Numbered from the stretch's first letter, positions 19,475 to 31,049 are shown. The stretch is 64,000 nucleotides of DNA from Acanthornis magna (GCA_036785705.1 JAWUZG010000157.1:868001-932000); one strand, 5' to 3'. The notes: generated by a model from the letters alone, not told the origin. Numbers and translations are program-made.

Positions 19475-19639
19475 CTCAAGGACAGGGAAAGGTGACAGTG
19501 AGGGGTGGGAGCTCCTGCCCCCTCAGCATCTGGAGGAGAGGCCGCAGGGACACAGTGCACACAGTGCTATCAGCCCTTCTGTCCCCACGCCCCGCTCAGC
19601 CCCCCACACCTGTGCCTGTCCCTGCCACGCTCTCATTGT

Positions 19640-20000
19640 GGAACCGCCCAGCGACTCCTCAGGTGTGCAGTGCCATCGGCGCTCCGGCTCGGCCGCCCTG
19701 CCCTTCGCCCCCCGGCCCCGCTCGGGCCCCACACCGAGCCCGCCCTGCTCTCGGGCCGCTCGCGCGGCACCGCCCCCTCCCGCCCCGCCCCTCCCTGCCG
19801 CCTCCGGATTGGCCAATGGCCGCTGGCCCCGCCCCCTTTGGCAGCCGCCGCAGCGCTGAGGGGGACCCGGGACGGCGACAATCGGGAGGGTCCCTTGGGG
19901 CTTTGGGGGACACGGGAGGGACTGGCGAGGGAGAGCGAGATTTAGAGCGTCAGAGGAGAGGCGAGGTTTCGGGTGGGGATTGACACAGGGACACCCCATA
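19640..20000. promoter_or_regulatory. CpG-rich, CCAAT/GC-box promoter-like stretch
   Basis: A CpG-dense stretch with adjacent ATTGG and CCAAT (about 19807-19818), followed by a CCCCGCCCCC GC box (about 19827). The arrangement suggests a TATA-less, possibly two-way promoter. No first exon can be tied to it in either direction. Confidence 0.4.
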
Positions 20001-20259
20001 AAGCCGCCCAAACTGTCCCAGCTGCGTCACCATGCCGGCCCAACTTCACCCCCAGCATGGCTTCCAAGTGCCCTGAAACTTGTGCACGGGTGTGGGGTGC
20101 AGGGGGGAAGCAGCAGGACCCCTCCCCATCTCCCACCAGCTCCATGACCAGCTGGGAGAAGGACGGGGGTCAGGGGTGCGGGGGTTCCACCCATATTTCC
20201 CACACACCCATAACATAGCTGGACACTTGGGAGGCTGCCTCAGGCCTTATTGCCCACCT

Positions 20260-21060
20260 GCATCCCAGGATAGAGCAGAAAATCCACCTGCAGCCCACGG
20301 TGATTCCGTAGGGTCACCATGGTCCCTTGCTTCCATGAGGTTCCATCAGGTCACAGTGGAACCCTGGTGCCATATTGTTCCATAGCCTCCCAATGCTCTC
20401 CTGGGTTCTGTGAGGCCCTGCTGTGACACATCGGAGCTTTGCTTCCCTAAGTTAGCGTGACCCAACTATGGTCTCCCGTGTTCCATGGGGCCCTGCTTTG
20501 TCATAGTAGAGCCTTGGTTCCATAAGATTCCGCAGCTTCACAACAGTCTCCTCTGGTCCATGAGGACACACTGTGTCACGCTGGAGCCTTGCTTCCATCA
20601 AGTGCCATAACCTCACTATGCTTTTGGCTTCCATAAGCCCCCGATGTGTCCCTTTAGCATTTTACTTCCATGAGATTCCATAGCATCAATGAAGTCCCCT
20701 GTGTTCCTTGAGGCCCCACTGTGGCCCACTGCAGCCTCGCTTCCATGAGTGTCCAACACCTTACGGCAGCTGCTCGGTTCCATGAGGCCCTGCTGTGAAA
20801 AATGGATCCTCCGTTCTGTGAGGTTCCAAAACATCACTATCATTTCTTGCCTCCGTAAGGCTCCTGTGTGGCACATTTGAGCCTTGGTTCCATTGGGTTC
20901 CACAACTTCACTATAGTCTCCTGCACTCCAGGAGCAGCCGCTGTTTCCCATTTCAGCCTTGCTTTCCTGAGGTTCCACAACCTCCTCGTGGCTGCCTGGG
21001 CCCAGGGAGGTCCCACTGTGTCACATGAGAGCCTTGGGGCCAATTGATTCCATGGCCTCA
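20260..21060. repeat. 75-bp tandem repeat, about 10 degenerate copies
   Basis: Blocks starting GAGCCTTGGTTCCAT recur every 73-75 bp (for example near 20504, 20579, 20877 and 21029). The unit contains TTCCATGAGGTTCCA and CTGTGTCACA-type segments. Because 75 is a multiple of three, long minus-strand open frames with a 25-residue period appear, but they break between units, so I treat them as repeat by-products. Confidence 0.75.
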
Positions 21061-21099
21061 AAATGCTCTGCAGCCCCCAATTTTCCCTGTTTCCCTCTC

Positions 21100-21489
21100 C
21101 TTTTGCCCGGGCCGGCTTCCCCCCTGCCCCCAGCGCTGGGCTGGGAGCAGACGAGAGCCCCGCGCTGCCCATCCCGACCTGTCCCAGCTACATCCCTGCT
21201 CCTCTCGTGGCCTGCGAGAGCTTCGGCAACGGCGGAGGAGGAGGAAGAGGAGGAGGAGGAGAGAGGAAGGAGCAGCGCGGGAAACGATAGAAGGAGGAGG
21301 AGCGGGAGAGGGGATTGGGGGAAGGAGGAGAAGGAGGTGGGATTGGGGCGGAGAGGAGGAGCGGAATACTGCCAGAGGGGGAGGAGCGGGAGGAAGAGGA
21401 GGGACAAAGGAGAGGCGGAAAGCAACCACCGGTCCGGGTCTCCTTGAATTTGCAGCCCCCCCTCGGACCATCATCGCCCCATCCCACAG
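21100..21489 (+). promoter_or_regulatory. Promoter and non-coding exon 1 of zinc-finger gene 1
   Basis: A GC-rich start and a GGAGGA purine tract lead to a splice-donor-like CCCACAG|GTGAGG at 21489/21490. The same layout occurs for gene 2 (25846-26243) and in the orphan copy at 8430. Exon 1 is inferred to be 5' UTR because the first family start codon lies at 24197. The exact transcription start cannot be read. Confidence 0.5.
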
Positions 21490-21999
21490 GTGAGGGGGGA
21501 GGGGGAGCTCGCTCCAAATATCCGGGGAGTCCCTGGGTTTGTGTTTTTTTGGGGGCGATGTTTGGAGCTTGCAGGACTCCAAACCCGAGCTGCAAATGCC
21601 CCACGGGAGGACATCGGGGGGTCCCCAGGAGATGTTTTTGGGGGGTCCCGGTGGCGGTGCCGGCAGAGCCCCGATGGGGGCGAGGGGATGCGGGTCCCCC
21701 CCGCGGTGGGGGTTGGGCTCTGCCCGGGCCGGGCCCTCCAAGCTCTGCCCGGGGCCACGTGCAGACCGGTGGGGGTGGTGGGGCACCACTTTTGGAGACC
21801 CCCAGGAGCCCCAGCTTCCCTAAGCGGGACCCCAGAAAGAGGAGACCCCCAGAATTCCGGAGCGGGGACCCTGCAAGGGGGAATCCCTGGGATTGCCGGG
21901 ACCCCTGGCGGGGGGGTCGGGGGGCTGGAGGGGCGGGATGGCTGGAAAGGGGTTCAGGGCTGCCAGGTCCCACAAGTGGCTGCTCCCAGTATGAGCCCA

Positions 22000-23400
22000 G
22001 TCACTCCCACTATGACCCTGGTCACTTCCCCTCACTCCCTGTAAGATCCCTGTTGCTCCCAGTATTAACCCAGTCACCCCCAGTCATTCTCAATTATGAT
22101 GCAATTTGCCTCCAGCATGGTCCGTGATGCTCCCAGTTCCTCCCTCTTTTGTCCAGTGTGTCCCCAGTTCTCCCAGTTGCACCTAGCATAGTCACAGTCA
22201 CTCCCCGTACGATCCCAGGCTGAGTCCAGTATGATGCCAGTCTCTCCCAGCAGGATCCCAGTCACTTCCACATGCCCCCAGTTGCTGCCAGTGTGGTCCC
22301 AGTTCCCGCCAGCACATTCCCAGTTGTTCCCAGTATGGTCCCAGTCACCACCTGCATGGTCTCAGGCACTCCCAGTATATCCCAGTTGCCCTGTACACTT
22401 TCGAAGTCATTCCCAGGCACTCCCAGTTCCCTCAGCATGGTTCACTTGCCCCCAGGATTACCCCAGTCACTGCCAGTAGATCCCAGTTGTCAGCAGCATG
22501 CACCCTGTCATTCCCAGTTGCTCCCTGTATATCCCCAGTTGGCTCCCAGCATGGGCCTAGTAGCTCCCAGTAAGCTCCAGTCAGGGTCCATTGACACCCA
22601 CTATCATCCCAGTATGATCCCAGTCCCTTCCAGTATGATGCCAGTGGCCCTCAGTGTGATCCCAGTTTCTCCCTGTCAATGCCAGCATGAGCCCAGTAGC
22701 CTCCAGTATGATCCCTGTGATTCCCTGTCTCTCCCAGTATATCCCAGTTGCTCCCAGCATGCTCCCAGTCATTCCCCCTTCCTCGCAGTTGCTTTCAGCA
22801 TGATTCCAGTTGCCCCCAGCCACTGCCAGTCAATCTCAGTATGATTGCAGTCAACCTCAGTGTGATCCCAGTGTCCCCCAGCTTGGGCCAAGATGCCCCC
22901 ACTGTGATTCCAGTATGATCGCAGTTGCCCTCAGCATATTTCCAGTTGTTCCCTGTTCCTCCCAGGATGATCCCACTTGCCCCCAGTGGCCCCTAGTATA
23001 GTCCCAGTCCCTCTCAGCAGGGTCCCAGTCATGCCCAGTTGCCCTCCGAGTGGTCCTAAGTGTTCCCAGAGTGGCTCCAGTCCCCCCTGTATGGTTACAG
23101 ACACTCCCAGTATATCCCAGTGTCCCTCAGCATGCTCGTAGTCATTCCCAGGCACTCCCAGTTGCCCCAGTAAGGTTCTAGTTCCCTCAGAATGATCCCA
23201 GTCTTTCCCAGTTACTCCCAGTTGCCTCCAGCGTGACCCCAGTTTCAGTCAGTTGCCCAAAGTGTGGTCCCAGTTTGTCCCAGTATGATCCCAGTTGTCC
23301 CAGCTGTGGTCTCAGTCCCCCTCAGCATGGTTCCAGTAGCTTCCAGTTGATCCCAGTTGCTCCCAATGTGTCCAGAGTTTCTTCCCAAAATGGGCCCATT
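22000..23400. repeat. CCCAGT minisatellite in intron 1 of zinc-finger gene 1
   Basis: About 1.4 kb of units such as TCCCAGTTGCTCCCAGTATGA, with a basic step of 10-12 bp. Its counterpart lies at 26700-28200 in gene 2, and the inverse orientation occurs at 3570-4058. The array gives spurious open frames on both strands. Confidence 0.85.
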
Positions 23401-24196
23401 AACCCAGAGTAAGGTTATGCAAATACACCTCAGGGGGCTCTTTCGGGAGGGGTCCCTGAGTGGTGTTTTCAGGCCTCCTGGTTGGGTTTCCGGCAGAGCC
23501 CCAAGGTGGGGGACATGGGTTCCCATCACGGTGGCGGTAGGGCTCTGCTTGGGGTCATGTGGGGAGCGCACAGGACTGACGGGGGATGGAGGACACTGGT
23601 TTTGCAGAGTCCTGGGAGAGCTGTAGTGGGGGAGAACAGAGGGGGGCAATATTGGAGCTCGGGGACCCCCGGCAGCCTGGAGGGGGGAGCTCTCAGACCC
23701 TGAAATGGGGACCCAGAGAGGGAGAACCGCCAGAAGCCCCGCCAGCCTCGAGAGAGAGACAGGGGAGAGGGGATCCCTGGGATCCCCAAAACCCCCGGCT
23801 TCCCTAAGTGGGAGCCCACGGAGAGGAGACCCTCAGAACCCCAAAGTGGGGAACACGGAGAGGGGAGACCCCTGGGATTCCTGGGCCCCCTGGCAGTCAG
23901 GGGAGGGTGGGGACGCTGGAGAGGGGGGATCCCCAATGGGAGGTGCTGGAGAGCTTGGCCATCCAGAAGCCCAGACAGGTGGGAACCCCAGAATGCCAAG
24001 GTGGAGAGACCAGAGAGGGGGGACTCCTGGGAGAGACTTTTTTTGGGGCTGAATTGTGGTGGTCTGCAGGTTTTTACGGACGCCAGGTGCCTGGTGACTT
24101 CTAAAGCTGGAATTGGACAGGGCGACATTCAAACCCAAAGTAGTCACCCCTTGTTTTCCCCCAAGCCAGGATTTCCCATTCGCAAACCTTGGCAGG

Positions 24197-25192
24197 ATGG
24201 AGGAGGAGGCTGTGAGGAAGACGAAGATGCCCCCGGACCCCCAGGCAGGTGAGGAGGAAGTCACTGCCCCTTTCCCCTTCTCTTCTCCTCCATCTCCCAG
24301 CTGAGCATCGCCCCTGGCTACAGGAGAACCCCGCTGCTGACGCTGTCCTGCTGGGGACGGATTCAGGGGGATCTCCTTTCCCTTTCCTATGGCTCAGAGG
24401 CAAATCCCAAATCCTCTCCTTGTCCTTCCTCTGCCAGGCAATGAGCTGGGAATGGAGATCATGGAGGAGAAATCCCCACGCAAAAACCTCATGGAAGAGG
24501 CTGTTTGGAGCTGCTCCACAGCACAGGAATCCAACGGAGATGGAAATCCCCAGAGATCCCACCCGAGGAGGGGCTCCAAGCCCAACCCATGGTGCACCGA
24601 GGAGAAAAGACCCACCGTGTGCCAAGAAGGTGACCAGAGCTTCAGGCAGAGGTTGGACCTGGTGGTCCATGAGCAACTTCATGACGGGGAAAAGCCCTAT
24701 GAGTGTGGGGAATGTGGGAAGATCTTCATCAGGAACTCCCACCTGATGTGCCACCAGATGATCCACACAGGGGAACGTCCCTATGAGTGTGGGGAATGTG
24801 GGAAGAGCTTCAGACAGAGCTCCAGCCTGATTGTCCACCAGCGCATCCACACTGGGGAGAGGCCCTATGAGTGTGGGGAATGTGGGAAGAGCTTCAGAAA
24901 CAGCTCCCACCTGCATGTCCACCAGAGGATCCACACCGGAGAGAGGCCCTATGAGTGTCCTGAGTGTGGGAAGAGGTTTCAGACCAGCTGTGATCGCCTC
25001 GTACATCAGCGGATTCACACAGAGGAGAGGCCCTTCCGCTGCCCCGACTGTGGGAAGGGCTTCAAGCGCAACTGCCACCTCATTGGACACCAGCGCATCC
25101 ACACTGGGGAGAGGCCCTATGAGTGTCCCGAGTGTGGGAAGAGCTTCTCCAGGAGCACTCACTTGACCCGACACCCACGGAGGCACCGATAA
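24197..25192 (+). CDS. C2H2 zinc-finger protein 1 (two coding exons)
   Basis: Exon 2 is 24197-24248 ([20 protein letters not shown], donor GTGAGG) and exon 3 is 24438-25192, after a 189-bp intron. The phase-1 junction joins in frame to give about 268 residues. The N-terminus is the acidic leader typical of an expanded avian zinc-finger family, with no KRAB or SCAN seen. A degenerate finger is followed by six C2H2 fingers with [19 protein letters not shown] linkers, ending in RRHR. It is probably a nuclear DNA-binding repressor or regulator; the target is unknown. AATAAA signals at 25580 and 25589 suit the 3' end. After TAA, a further finger-like reading continues in frame but lacks a proper second half. 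Confidence 0.85.
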
Positions 25193-25577
25193 GGGAAGCC
25201 CTGTGAGTGCCATGAGTGCAGGAAGAGCTTCGTGCGCTGCTCCAACTTCATCCCCATCAGAGGAGCCACATTAGGAAGAGCCCTGGTGGCCCACATTGCC
25301 TGTGACCAGCAGTGGGAAGACACCTGGCAGGTGGTCTCCACGTCCTTCTGGATCTCTGTAGGCACCTGGATGAACACAGGCAGGAACATCCATGGGGACT
25401 CTGAAATCAGAAATTCATTGGGAAGAGTGGATTTGTGGACTTTACACTCACAAAAATCTCCTGCTCTGTCCAGTTGTTTCTTCTGGTGGCATCAAGCAGT
25501 GCTGGATGATCTTGGAGGTCTTTTCTAACCTAGATAATTTCCTTCTTCATTCTGTCGAAACAACCAAAATTGAGGTT

Positions 25578-25596
25578 AAAATAAAGAAAATAAACA
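25578..25596 (+). terminator. Poly(A) signals of zinc-finger gene 1
   Basis: Two AATAAA hexamers (25580-25585 and 25589-25594) lie about 390 bp after the stop codon, suitable for 3' end formation. Confidence 0.6.
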
Positions 25597-25845
25597 AAGG
25601 GATCTAAAGTCACACCATTTTACACCTGGCAGGGCTGTGTGGCTTGGAGAGACCTTGGGTGGGTGTAGGGGGAGATGGGAAGTGGATTTGGTGGCTCTTG
25701 GTCACATTTATATTGCAGGGAGTGGTTGGGGGGTTCTTGGGGGAGCTGTGGGGTGGTTTGAGAGGTCTGGGGGTGATTGTAGGGCTTGCAGGGCATTTTA
25801 GAGTGGTCATGACCCCCCACAGCCCCAAAGCTGCCACCAGACCCC

Positions 25846-26243
25846 GGGCCGGCTTCTCCCCTGCCCCCAGCGCTGGGCTGGGAGCAGACGAGAGCCCCGC
25901 GCTGCCCATCCCGACCTGTCCCGGCTCCATCCCCGCTCCTCTCGCGGGCTGCCAGGGCTTCAGGCAATGCCGGAGGTGGTGAAAGGAAGGAGGAGAACGG
26001 CAATGAATGGAAAGAGGAAGAACGAGAGAAAGAGCCGGGGGGGAAAGGAGGAGAATGAGGTGGGATTAGGGCGGAGGAGAAGCAGGAGGAGAAGGGTGGA
26101 AGAGGAGGAGCGGGGAAACCAGAGCCAGAGGGGGAGGAGCGGGAGGAAGAGGAGTGGCAAAGGAGGAGGCCAAAGGTTCCACGCGGTCCGGGTCTCCCTG
26201 AATTCGCAGCCCCCCCCCGGACCATCGCCGCCCCATCCCGCAG
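25846..26243 (+). promoter_or_regulatory. Promoter and non-coding exon 1 of zinc-finger gene 2
   Basis: Homologous to 21100-21489, shifted by about 4.74 kb, including the GGGCCGGCTTC start, the GGAGGA purine tract and a donor CCCGCAG|GTGAGA at 26243/26244. It marks the start of the second unit of the tandem duplication. Confidence 0.5.
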
Positions 26244-26699
26244 GTGAGAGAGGAGGGGGAGCTCGCCTCAAATATCCGGGGGGTCCCTGGGTTTGGGTTT
26301 TTTGGCGGAGGATGTTTGGAGTTTGCGGAAGTCCAAAGACGAGCAGAAGATGCCCTTCGGGGGGACCTCGGGAGGTGTTTTTGGGGGGGCCTGATGCGGG
26401 CAGAGCCCCAATGGGGGCGGGAGGATGCGGGTCCCCCCGCGGTGGGGGTTGGGCTCTGCCCGGGCCGGGCCCTCCAAGCTCTGCCCGGGGCCACGTGCGG
26501 ACCGGCGGGGGAGGGGGGGACAGCAGTTTTGGGGACCCCCGGGAGCCCCAGCTTTGCTAAGCGGGACCCCAGGGAGAGGAGAGCCCCAGAAGTGCAGAGC
26601 GGGGACCCCGCAAGGGGGAATCCCTGGGATTGCCGGGACCCCCGGCGGGGGGGTCTGGGGGCTGGAGGGGCGGGATGGCCGGAAAGGGGTTCAGGGCTG

Positions 26700-28200
26700 C
26701 CGGGTCCTGGAAGTGACTGCTCCCAGTATGAGCCCAGTTGCCCCCCCTGCCCCGTGTGGTTCCAGTTTCCTCGTCACTCCCAGTATGAGCCCAGTCACTC
26801 CCAGTATGACCCTGGTCATTTCCCCTCACTCCCTGTAGGATCCCTGTTGCTCCCAGGATGAACCCATTCACTCTCAGTCATTCCCTATTATGATGCAATT
26901 TCCCCCTGCACTGTTCCAGTTGCTCCCAGTTGCTCCCTCTTTTGTCCAGTGTGTTCCCAGTTCTCCCAGTTGCCCCTAACGTAGTCACAGTCACTCCCAG
27001 TACGATTCCAGGATGAGTCCAGTATGATGCCAGTCTCTCCCAGCAGGGCCCCAGTCACTCCCACATGCCCCCAGTTGCCCCCAGCATGGTCCCAGTTCCC
27101 ACCAGCACATTCCCAGTTGCTCCCAGTATGGTCCCAGTCACCACCTGCATGGTCTCAGGCACTCCCAGTATATCCCAGTTGCCCTGAACATTCTCATAGT
27201 CATTCCCAAGCACTCCCAGTTCCCTCAGCATGGTTCACTTGTCCCCAGGATTATCCCAGTCACTGCCAGTAGATCCCAATTGTCAGCAGCATGCACCCTG
27301 TCATTCCCAGTTGCTCCAAGTGTATCCCTGGTTGGCTCCCAGCATGGGCCTAGTAGCTCCCAGTAAGCCCCAGTCAGGGTCCATTGACACCCACTATCAT
27401 CCCAGTATGATCCCAGTCCCTTCCAGTATGATGCCAGTGGCCCTCAGTGTGATCCCAGTTTCTCCCTGTCAATGCCAGCATGAGCCCAGTAGCCTCCAGT
27501 ATGATCCCTGTGATTCCCTGTCTCTCCCAGTATATCCCAGTTGCCCCCAGCATGCTCCCAGTCATTCCCACTTCCTCACAGGTGCTTTCAGCATGACTCC
27601 AGTTGCCCACAGCCACTGCCAGTCAATCCCGGTATGATTCCAGTCACCCTCAGTGTGATCCCAGTATATCCCAGCATGGGCCCAGCTGCTCCCACTGTTA
27701 TCCCAATATTATCCCATTTGCCCCCAGCAGTTGTTCCCAGTTCCTCCCAGGATGATCCCACTTGCTCCCAGTGGCCCCTAGTATAGTCCCAGTCCCTCTC
27801 AGCAGGGTCCCAGTCATGCCCAGTTGCCCTCCGAGTGGTCCTAAGTGTTCCCAGAGTGGTTCCAGTCCCCCCTGTATGGTTACAGACACTCCCAGTATAT
27901 CCTAGTGTCCCTCAGCATGCTCGTAGTCATTCCCAGGCACTCCCAGTGGCCCCTGTAAGGTTCTAGTTCCCTCAGAATGATTCCAGTCTTTCCCAGTTAC
28001 TCCCAGTTGCCTCCAGCATGATCCCAGTTTCAGTCAGTTGCCCAAAGTGTGGTCCCAGTTGCTGCTTGTATGATCCCAGTTGCCCCAGTTCTGGTCTCAG
28101 TGCCCCTCAGCATGGTTCCAGTAGCTTCCAGTTGATCCCAGTTGCTCCCAATATTTCCCCAGCTTCCTCCCAACATGGGCCCAGTAACCCCCTGTTAGGT
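26700..28200. repeat. CCCAGT minisatellite in intron 1 of zinc-finger gene 2
   Basis: Unit types and order follow the array in gene 1, and long segments are nearly the same as 22230-23180. It was therefore copied with the gene rather than expanded independently, apart from local indels. Confidence 0.85.
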
Positions 28201-28961
28201 TATGCAAATACACCTCAGGGGGACATTGGGGGGCCCTGGGTGGTGTTTTTGAGGGGTCCTGGTGGCATTGCCAGCAGATCCAAGCAGGGGGCAGGGGGAT
28301 GCTGGTCCCCCCTCCATGGTGGGGGTTTGGCTCTGCCTGGGGCCGTGGGGGACAGCACGTGGGACCAGTGGGGAATCGGGGACATCAGTTTTGGGGATCC
28401 TGGTAGAGCCAGGGGAGGGGAGAATGGAGAGGGGTGATAGTGGAGCCAGGGGCCCACTGGCAGCCTGGGGTTGGGCCCCCAGGTCCCTGAAACATGGACC
28501 CTCAGAGGGGGATCCCTGGGACCCCCAAAACCCCCAGCTTCTGTAACTGGGACCCTGAGAGTGGAGACCCCCAGAAGCCTGGAGTGTGGAACCCAGAGAT
28601 GGGGGACCCCTGGGATTTCTGGGACCCCCGTCAGTCTGGGGAGTGTGGGGACACTGCATAGGGGGGTTCTCCGATGGGAGGTGCTGGAGAGCTGGGACCT
28701 CCAGAAGCCTGGACAGTGGGGAACCCCAGAACCCCAAAGTGGAGAGACCAGAGAGGCGGAACTGCTGAGAGGGTTTTTTGGGGCTGAATCCTGGTGTTCT
28801 GGAGGTTTTTATGGACCCCAGATGCCCGGTGACTCCTAAAGATGGAATTGGACAGGGAGACCTTCAAACCCAATGCAGTCATCCCTTGTTTTCCTCCAAA
28901 CCAGGATTTCCCATTCCCAAACCTTGACTGGGTGGAGGAGGAGGCTGTGAGGAAGAGGAAG

Positions 28962-30087
28962 ATGGCCCAGGACCCCCAGGCAGGTGAGGAGGAAGTCACT
29001 GCCCCTTTCCCCCTGTCTTCTCCTCCATCTCCCAGGTGAGCATCGCCCCCGGCTGCAGGACAACCCCGCTGCTGTCACCGTCCTGCTGGGGATGGATTGG
29101 GGGATGTCCTTCCCCTTCCCTCTGGCACAGAGGGAAATCCCAAATCCTCTCTTTGTCTTTCCTCCCCCAGGCAACGAGCTGAGGACCAGGGAGGAGAAAT
29201 CCTTGGGGCAGAACATTGTGGAAGAGGCAATTTTGAGCAGCTCCACAGTGCAGGAATCCAATGGGGAGGAAAAGCCACAGAGGTCCTGCACGAGGAGGGG
29301 CTCCAAACCCAGCCCAGGGTGCTCCAAGGAAGAAAGACCGACCCTGAGCGGGGAAGGTGAGCAGAGCTTCAGGCAGAGCTCAGAGCAGGTGATCCATGAG
29401 CAGCTTCAGGATGGGGAGAAACCCTTCCGTTGTGAGGAATGTGGGAAGAGCTTCAGCCGGAGGCACAACCTGATCTGGCACCAGAGGATCCACACCGGAG
29501 AGAGGCCCTACGAATGTGGGGAATGTGGGAAGAGCTTCAGAAACAGCTCTGACCTGATTGTCCATCTTAGAATCCACACTGGGGAGAGGCCCTATGAGTG
29601 TGGGAAATGTGGGAAGAGCTTCAGCACGAGCTCCTACCTGATTGTCCACCAGAGGATCCACACCAGGGAACGGCCCTATGAGTGTGGGGAATGTGGGAAG
29701 AGCTTCAGTAACAGCTCTGACCTGATTGTCCATCTTAGGATCCACACTGGGGAGAGGCCCTATGAGTGTGGGGAATGTGGGAATAGCTTCAGCACGAGCT
29801 CCTACCTGATTGTTCACCAGCGGAGCCACACTGGTGAGAGGCGCTATGAGTGTCACAAGTGTGGGAAGAGGTTTCAGACATCCTCCAGTCTCCTCCGCCA
29901 TGAGCGGATTCACACAGAGGAGACGCCCTTCCGCTGCCCTGACTGCAGGAAGGGCTTCAAGCACAACTCCCACCTCATCAGGCACCAGCGCATCCACAGC
30001 GGGGAGAAGCCCTACAAGTGTTCCGAATGTGGGAAGAGCTTCTCCAGGAGCTCACACTTGATACGACACCAACAGAGGCACCAATAA
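28962..30087 (+). CDS. C2H2 zinc-finger protein 2 (two coding exons)
   Basis: The sister of gene 1. The ancestral start codon (ATG at 24197 in gene 1) is GTG here (28932-28934), so I chose the next in-frame ATG at 28962. Exon 2 is 28962-28983 and exon 3 is 29171-30087, in matching phase, giving about 312 residues. Eight C2H2 fingers follow a degenerate one; fingers 2-3 and 4-5 are near copies, showing an internal two-finger duplication. Helix residues differ from gene 1 (for example SSDLIVH and SSYLIVH), so the DNA target should differ. The 3' UTR is cut after about 95 bp by an LTR at 30183 that supplies AATAAA at 30226. After TAA, a complete extra finger is readable in frame. Confidence 0.82.
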
Positions 30088-30182
30088 GGGAAGCCACGTG
30101 AGTGCCCTGAGTGTGGGAAGGGCTTTGTGCGCTGCTCCAATGTCATCCCCCATCAGAGGAGCCACGTTGGGAAGAGCCTTGG

Positions 30183-30819
30183 TGTCTCGGATTAGAGAAA
30201 AATTTCTTAGGTGGAAAGTGTTTTGAATAAAACACCTCTTTCACAGTAAAAACTTCTGGCACCCCTTCCCCCACAGCAAACAGAATATCTCAGCTGAAAG
30301 TGGGAGAAGAACTGTTTAATTAACAAACTACACAGTGAATGGGAAAAGGAAAAAAGCGTCATTAAACTTGAATAAACAGCTGATGAACTTTAGTGTCCTT
30401 TTCCTCAGGCGTAGCTTCCCCTTTCGGGGGTCCCCGAGGGGCCCGGTGGAGTTCTTCCGGTGGCTCTCTGGACGATTCTGTCTTCTGGGGCTCCTCAGGT
30501 TCTCAGATGAGAAAGCAAGTCGAAGAAAAAAAGGTCTAAAAATGACGAAAAAACAATCTCAGGGAAAAACAAAAAAACTAAGCAGCAGCCACACCGGTAG
30601 TAGCAGTAACTAGCAGCAGCAACTGACTGAAGAAAAAAAACCTAGTGTCTCTTCTTTCTCACTCTTTCATAGAACAGTTCAGGGAAAGAGTTTTCAAAAC
30701 ATCCTGCGGTGGCAGAGCTTCTCTCGGCTGCAGGACACAGTTAAAGCTACAGGACCATATTTCTGGTCAAACATACAAACGATAGGGAATACAAGATATC
30801 ATTACGCCACTCCAGGACA
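30183..30819 (-). repeat. Left LTR of element 2
   Basis: A 637-bp LTR from TGTCTCGG to CCAGGACA. It aligns to 36030-36614 over its length but with many substitutions and indels, far more divergence than in provirus 1. It ends the zinc-finger gene 2 3' UTR and carries a plus-strand AATAAA (30226-30231). Confidence 0.8.
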
Positions 30820-30876
30820 TTTTACCTCTTATTCCATATCGTTGGCTTAAAGCTCACACTAATATGTTTCAATTCT

Positions 30877-30980
30877 ATACACACACACATATACACATAT
30901 ACACATATAGATATATAGATATATAGATATATACATATATACATATACACATATATACATACATATAGGTATATACAAAT
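30877..30980. repeat. TA/CA-rich microsatellite
   Basis: An expanded ATATACACATATAGATAT tract between the left LTR and the pol remnant. Provirus 1 has a short ATACATAC-type seed in the equivalent place (about 12565-12615). Confidence 0.8.
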
Positions 30981-31049
30981 AGAGGCAGTGACATTCAGCA
31001 AGTAATGGTATATTAGCATCTTGACATTACATGTAGCTCTCACTCAAAA

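Noticed and set aside
20452..20978. Minus-strand open frames with a 25-residue period
   Set aside because: Produced by the 75-bp tandem repeat; the frame is broken between units and no start or splice context is convincing.
22231..22844. Open frames rich in Pro, Ser, Val and Gln in the CCCAGT array
   Set aside because: Minisatellite translation only; the same happens in the second array at 27.0-27.8 kb and on the opposite strand.
24101..25213. A 370-codon minus-strand open frame opposite zinc-finger gene 1
   Set aside because: Antisense shadow of the repeated finger codons, which lack stops on the other strand.
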